A stretch of DNA of 64,000 nucleotides from Panicum virgatum (taxonomy: Eukaryota > Streptophyta > Magnoliopsida > Poales > Poaceae): assembly GCF_016808335.1 (NCBI RefSeq), contig NC_053141.1, positions 26,526,261 through 26,590,260 on the forward strand, in the 5' to 3' direction. Below are positions 58,314-64,000 of the stretch, piece by piece. The position numbers were made by a program, and so were the translations under genes. Within the stretch, counting starts at the first letter, position 1; each line of letters begins with the position of its first letter. The notes under the pieces are model-generated. The model was not told the origin of the DNA. It was given only the letters and a program-made list of their open reading frames with translations, and made no database searches.

Positions 58314-61300
58314 ATGGCGATGGCCGCCATGGCCTCCCCGTCGTCCATGACCATGATCCCCGCGCGCCACCACGGCGCCGCGCCATCCCTGGCCACCTCC
58401 GGCGACTCCTCGGTCCGCCGCCTCCGCGCGCAGCCGCGCCACGGCCGGCGCGGCCGCGGGACGTCCGTCTCGACGGTCGCGTCGCGGCGGCGGCCGTTCG
58501 TCTTCACCCCGCGCGCCGTGTCCGACTCCAAGAGCTCGCAGACCTGCCTCGACCCCGACGCCAGCACGGTACGCCCCACTTCTTGCACGGGGAATGCGGC
58601 GTCTCTGTTGGCGCGCCTTGCCGTCCCTCTCGCCTCTCTCTGATCCGTCAGTCGCAGGTTGGAGGCGCATTTGCGTTCCTGATGGGAAATTGGGACGCGT
58701 GCGCAAAAGATTGCTTTTTTATTGCTTATAACACGTTGCTCATTTAGATGCGCAAATCAGCGGCTGGGATTGTCGTCTTCTGTTCTCATATCATGTGCAC
58801 GTTTTCACAGTTGCCGATTTTTTATTTTGTATGTTCTAGGTACAGATGAATGAGGCAATTTTAGGATGCTAGTTAGTTGTTGCGAGGTTCGTGCGGTTGA
58901 TTACGGATTCCTTGTAGCCAATAAGAAAGGTATCAAGATGTTGTCATGGCCGGTGGTTGTGGCTATTGGATCATTCTCTTTACTATAAAATCGTATTATT
59001 TTTGTTCTCACATGGTATTAGTTTTGGGTCTGATGGAGAGATTTTAATGGTCCATTTGTCATGATCCGCAAGTGGTCTCTGTTTTTTTAAACATGAAATG
59101 TTCTCTTATGTTATTAGTTTCTGAAGAGTGATAACAAAATAGAGTTTCAGTGCTCTATCGCCTTCTGTTAGTACTCATAAATTTAATGCACTTTTTGTTC
59201 AATTGATTTGTCTGGATGCAAATAACACATAATTGTTGGCTCAGAGTGTTCTTGGAATCATTCTTGGAGGTGGTGCGGGGACTAGATTGTACCCCCTGAC
59301 AAAGAAGCGTGCCAAGCCTGCAGTGCCATTGGGTGCCAACTACAGGCTCATTGATATCCCTGTCAGCAATTGTCTCAACAGCAACATCTCAAAGATCTAT
59401 GTGCTGACACAGTTCAACTCCGCTTCCCTCAATCGTCACCTCTCAAGAGCCTACGGAAGCAACATTGGAGGTTACAAGAATGAAGGTTTTGTTGAAGTGT
59501 TGGCTGCCCAGCAGAGTCCAGATAATCCAAACTGGTTCCAGGTACACCTACTAATATTGTGCGTTATCTGATTTTCTCTAATGTGAAATGTGCCATTTCA
59601 GTAGCACGCACGTCAAGATGTTCTGCTTTATTCTGAGACTGAACGTAGACAGAAACAAAAGGATACTGCTCTGTTCAGTCTGCATGAATTTCATAGGGTA
59701 TATGAAATAAAGGGTTATATTTGATATGATTATCCACTGCATGAAAATATATTGTTTCAACTTTATATGCCTCACTTTGCTGGACAATTGTGTCACATAG
59801 TTAGGGCCAACATTCTATCTTTACAGTATCTATTGTACAGGTGTACAACGATCGATCTTCACTAAAATAAGTAGCACATTTAACACCATATTCTCTTTTT
59901 TCTACATTTCATATTCTCCCTATGCATTACATTAAATTTGTAACCAGCAGAAAACAAAGATCATTCCAATGCTGTTACTGAACATGGGTTTGAAGTGTGT
60001 GATCATGTCTCAAGCAAATGCATGCTTATTTACAGGATATTCTTTTTTTTTTTGAACCTGTGTTTACAGGATATTCTGTTAAGAGTCCTTCACTAGCTTA
60101 CCTCGAGTACTGATTTTCTTTAATATATTTGTCTCAGGGTACCGCAGATGCTGTAAGGCAGTACTTGTGGCTATTTGAGGAGCATAATGTGATGGAATTT
60201 CTAATTCTTGCTGGTGATCACCTGTACCGGATGGACTATGAAAAGTTCATTCAAGCACACAGAGAAACAGATGCTGATATTACTGTTGCTGCCCTACCGA
60301 TGGATGAGAAACGTGCAACTGCATTTGGTCTTATGAAAATCGACGAAGAAGGGAGGATCATTGAATTCGCCGAAAAGCCCAAAGGAGATCAGTTGAAAGC
60401 CATGATGGTACACATAATCTGCCTTTCCTTTCTAGCTAACCTAAGATATACATTTTTGGACAATCATTTAGTGCACTGAAAATGTTCTTCTTTGAAATGC
60501 CTTCACATCCTATTGATGCCTAATTGATGTAGGTTGATACCACTATACTTGGCCTTGATGATGTGAGGGCAAAGGAAATGCCTTATATTGCTAGCATGGG
60601 TATCTATGTTTTTAGCAAAGATGTAATGCTCCAGCTCCTCCGTGAACAATTCCCTGGAGCCAATGACTTTGGAAGTGAGGTTATTCCAGGTGCAACAAGT
60701 ATTGGAAAGAGGGTATGGAAAGATCGTTGCATCTTTAGCTGTTTGTTTGCTACTGATATTTTTTAAATTACCACAATAGCATTTGATGGCCTTGTTCACA
60801 GAAATGCCATCATACCCTGATATTTCGTTTTATAGAGCAGCATGCTATTATTAGCTACTTACATTGGAATACATATTTGTAGTTCATGTGCATTAAGTTC
60901 AGCTAAGAGCATTGTGCTAGATGCTAGTCAGGTGGGGTTGGTGCCTGACACTCGGTCATCAACTATGGGAGCTATGAAGCAATTATTTTCTAGGCAATAG
61001 GGTCTAAGGTGGTATCTCCACCTTTCAGAATAATGCTTTAAGATATGCTATTGTTGTCTGCAGGTGCAAGCTTATCTGTATGATGGTTACTGGGAAGACA
61101 TTGGTACCATTGAGGCATTTTATAATGCAAATTTGGGAATTACCAAGAAGCCAGTACCAGATTTCAGGTATGCTTTGTCTTCTCACTGTGCTGCAGTCTA
61201 AGATACAAAGCTGAATACATGTCAAGTCTTAGAATTTCAGTTAGCCTTTATGATGTTTTGTTTGCCTTCAATCTGAATGCAGCTTCTATGACCGTTCTGC

Positions 61301-61806
61301 TCCAATTTATACACAACCTCGACATCTGCCACCTTCGAAGGTTCTTGATGCTGATGTTACAGACAGTGTTATTGGTGAAGGATGTGTTATTAAAGTAAGT
61401 AGTGTCTTGTTTTACTTCAGCATATTTCAATACCTTTAAATATTGTGCTCATTATATTTCCTCCAAATTAATTTCTCATACTTCTTTTGCTAAATCCTTT
61501 GTCTGCATGTAGAACTGCAAGATACACCATTCTGTAGTTGGACTCCGATCTTGCATATCTGAGGGTGCTATCATAGAGGACACTTTACTAATGGGTGCTG
61601 ACTATTATGAGGTAAAATACATACAGGTGTATATGCTTCTGTCAGAGCAATTATAGACCTCAAACCTTGGTGTTCTTTTTCTCCAGACTGAAGCTGACAA
61701 GAAACTCCTTGCTGAAAAAGGTGGCATTCCCATTGGTATTGGGAAGAATTCACACATCAGAAGAGCTATTATTGACAAGAATGCTCGAATTGGAGACAAT
61801 GTGAAG
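58314..61806 (+). CDS. Bt2: ADP-glucose pyrophosphorylase small subunit, plastidial first exon and exons 2-8 (3' end outside)
   Basis: Exons: 58314-58568, 59245-59541, 60138-60407, 60533-60712, 61064-61167, 61283-61394, 61513-61611, 61687-61806, all GT-AG and in phase (479 codons). The enzyme makes ADP-glucose from glucose-1-phosphate and ATP, the committed step of starch synthesis, as a heterotetramer with large subunits. Exon 1 encodes a Ser/Arg/Ala-rich transit peptide and '[11 protein letters not shown]', whose Cys forms the redox-sensitive bridge between small subunits. Exon 2 has the nucleotide-binding '[21 protein letters not shown]'; exon 3 has '[11 protein letters not shown]' and the glucose-1-phosphate site 'FAEKPKG'; exons 7-8 form the left-handed beta-helix part. 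The last exon (about 38 residues with an activator-binding lysine) is expected to the right. A transposon lies in intron 8. No internal damage is seen. Confidence 0.95.
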
Positions 61807-62277
61807 GTATTCCAAACTGACAGTCTTACATTGAATAATCTATTGGTCTCTATTTTCTTTTTTCCTTGGCATACATAATATGTACTTGATATGTTGTTTT
61901 CTCCTGACAATATCTGCATTTACTTTTAAAAAAATGTTAATTTAAAATATGAACACATGTCCTTTCGTCATTTTGCATGGAAGATAGCTTATATAATATC
62001 AATGTGTACACTTATCTTTGCCTGCATAATTGTTCATTTAATCCTTCAGCTGTATTTAATTGAGGTAATCAAGCTGAAGTTTTGTGTTCCAAAAGATAAA
62101 GCCGTCAACAAGTCATATATCAGCTTCTTGTTGTAAAAAAGTTACAAAATAAAAAATCTAAAATGCAGAAATATAATTCAACTTTGCAGTACTATTCATG
62201 CATATCCATTCAGTTCCATCCAGAAACACCTGGCATATCCTGACCCAGTTGTTTCATTGCTCTGTTATCTATGTTTT

Positions 62278-64000
62278 TAAAGCGGTAAGGCGAGGCGAGG
62301 CGATCCACCACTGCCTTGTCGCCTAGGTGACGCCTAGGCGGGCTAAGGCAGTGAGGGACCGAAGCCGGCGACCAGAGGGGAGGGTGAATGGGAGCCGATC
62401 AAAATTTCTTCCGAAATCGATCCGTCGGCCTATATCTCAAAAATCACCCAAGCCCTCAAGCGTTCTGACCAAAGTTTGGAGTAGCTATGGAAAAGCTAAA
62501 ACAACACAAAAGGCCTCGAACGTGCGAGCGAAACCACGAAGCAAATCGGAAGTGAATCGAGAGAAACCGCAGAACTGATCTGCCAGGACTGGTCTGACCG
62601 GTGCACTGGACCGGTCGCGGCTGTTCAAAACTAGCAGACCGGTCTTGCCTACCAGTCTGACCGGTGGCACCCAGAAAACCCCCGAAAACTTGGATTTAAA
62701 CGATGAATCTCAACCAAACGACCACGAAAATCGATGAAAATTGGGGGATAGCTTCGCCCCTACCCCGTGAACATATCCCTAAGAGATCTCGTCCTAAAGA
62801 TCAACAAAACTTGAGAATTCGAGGAGAGATCAAGAAGAATTGGGGTTTTCTCAAAAACTCAAGAACTCCAATTCTGAAGAGCTAGCGATTCCAGAAGGTT
62901 TGGCACGAGGCTAAAAGCAGAGGAACCACTACAAAGAGCTCATGGAACCGTCGCAATCATGTGCACCAAAAACGAAACCAAAATCCATCACAAAAACGAC
63001 GAGATTGGATCGATTCAAAAGCCCAGAGGGCACAAGGAGGATGGGGCCTCCTTTCCCATTCAAATCCAATACAAAGTCTCACAAAACCATAATCAAATCC
63101 TACTCTAAAGAGAAGAACAGAGGGAGGGAGACACAGGGGCGGCGGCCTGGAGAACAGAAGAGTTCACGAACTGATTACAAAAGCCGCTATAACCAAATAC
63201 AAGTGAAAGTGTATTTATACCCGCGGGACCGGTCAGACCGGTACGCTGGACCGGTTAGACCGGTGCCAGGGACTGGTCAGACCGGTTGGCCTGCAACACC
63301 CCCTGTACACGATCTCATCCGACGACCGAGGTTCTTTCTTCGAAACGAAGTCTTCTCCGCGATGCCGCCATCTTGATGAAGATCAGGTCCGCGGTTTTGG
63401 AGGGTCCGCGAAACCCGGGTAGGTGGCCGGTTTTGAGAAAACCGCCAAAACCTCACGCGCGGGAAGATTCCCGCCTCCACGCCGTGGCCCTAGACGCCGT
63501 TCCCGCCTCGGCCTTCTGACGGCCCTAGACGCCGCCCGACGCCCGTCACCTCCTCGCCCGCAGCGAGGCCCTAGACGCCGTCGACACCCGTCGCCTCCGT
63601 CAGTCCCGAGACCGACGCCGGTGCCTCCACGACTTGGCGTCTTCAACCGCCGTCCGCCTCCTTGGTTTTGTGGCGTAAACCAAGAAATCCGCCTTCCGTC
63701 GCCGCTTGTGCCCTCGATCCAGGAGTGGACACCACAGCTGCCGCCAGGTCCGAGCTCCGGTCCCGGCTGCCCTTCACCGCCGTCCACCGCACGGTCCATC
63801 GGCCACAGCACCTCCACGGCAGCTCCCCGTCGACACTCGACGCCCGTGTATCTGCAATCCAAAGACCAAGCGCACGATCACACCGCACGGTTGACAATTC
63901 ACTCATCACAGCCAGGATAGAGTACTCACATTCCTCAGGCGGGCTAAGGCGAAACCTTAAGCAAGGCGAGCCGCCACCGCCTTGTCGCCTAGACGACGCC
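62278..64000. mobile_element. Transposon insertion in AGPase intron 8 (right end outside window)
   Basis: At 62278 intron sequence changes abruptly to 'aaagcggtaaggcgaggcg' and a GGCGACGCCTAGGCG-rich segment (62278-62360). The same motif family returns at 63935-64000, so both ends of one element are probably seen. Inside are repeated ACCGGTCAGACCGGT-like motifs (62590-62670, 63225-63290) and a GC-rich block (63460-63850) with open frames on both strands. No transposase motif is recognised. Target duplication and superfamily cannot be read because the right end is cut. Confidence 0.6.

Overview
This window is nuclear DNA from a grass, most likely a panicoid (maize, sorghum, Setaria or Panicum side). 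The evidence is spliced plant genes with GT-AG introns, plant LTR retrotransposons (copia, and gypsy of the Tat type), hAT, Mutator-like and CACTA elements, and a Brittle-2 type ADP-glucose pyrophosphorylase gene whose two first exons match the cereal arrangement. Nothing in it is bacterial or organellar.

Three host loci can be supported. (1) On the minus strand, about 6280 down to 3985, are the first three coding exons of a GARP/MYB-CC transcription factor; the coiled-coil exons are not in the window. (2) On the plus strand, 28967-34927, is a complete seven-exon gene for a STAR/quaking-like KH RNA-binding protein (259 codons). Its last four exons and 3' flank are tandemly duplicated (53426-56308), leaving a 5'-truncated second copy. 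(3) On the plus strand, from 57593 past the right edge, is the AGPase small-subunit gene. It has a short upstream first exon of the cytosolic endosperm type and a second first exon encoding a plastid transit peptide. Both join in phase to the same exons 2-8; the last coding exon lies beyond the window.

Almost everything else is transposable-element DNA. 1-2040: a LINE between opposed LTR fragments. 3046-3713: the 5' end of a copia element. 6922-9748: a MITE, a solo-type LTR and an inverted pair of LTRs. 9749-12664: a non-autonomous gypsy internal region with a protease but no reverse transcriptase. 12827-18188: two solo LTRs, each sitting in a minisatellite, one carrying a nested hAT element. 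21011-27714: a copia element with both LTRs. 29394-30461 and 31159-32092: insertions inside KH introns. 35347-52953: a very long solo LTR (target duplication GGTAC) containing a 14.7-kb Tat-type gypsy element (target duplication CTACC), whose pol is itself split by another solo LTR (target duplication GATGC). 62278-64000: an insertion in AGPase intron 8.

The Tat-type element carries, downstream of pol and on the opposite strand, two extra transcription-unit candidates with their own TATA boxes: a spliced plant-mobile-domain/coiled-coil gene and an acidic serine-rich ORF. The most informative findings are the dual first exon of the AGPase gene, the tandem duplication with 8-bp microhomology that explains the KH locus, this antisense cargo, and an out-of-frame upstream ATG created by a 16-bp repeat at the KH start codon. 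All coordinates and splice sites were read by eye; divergence counts are approximate.
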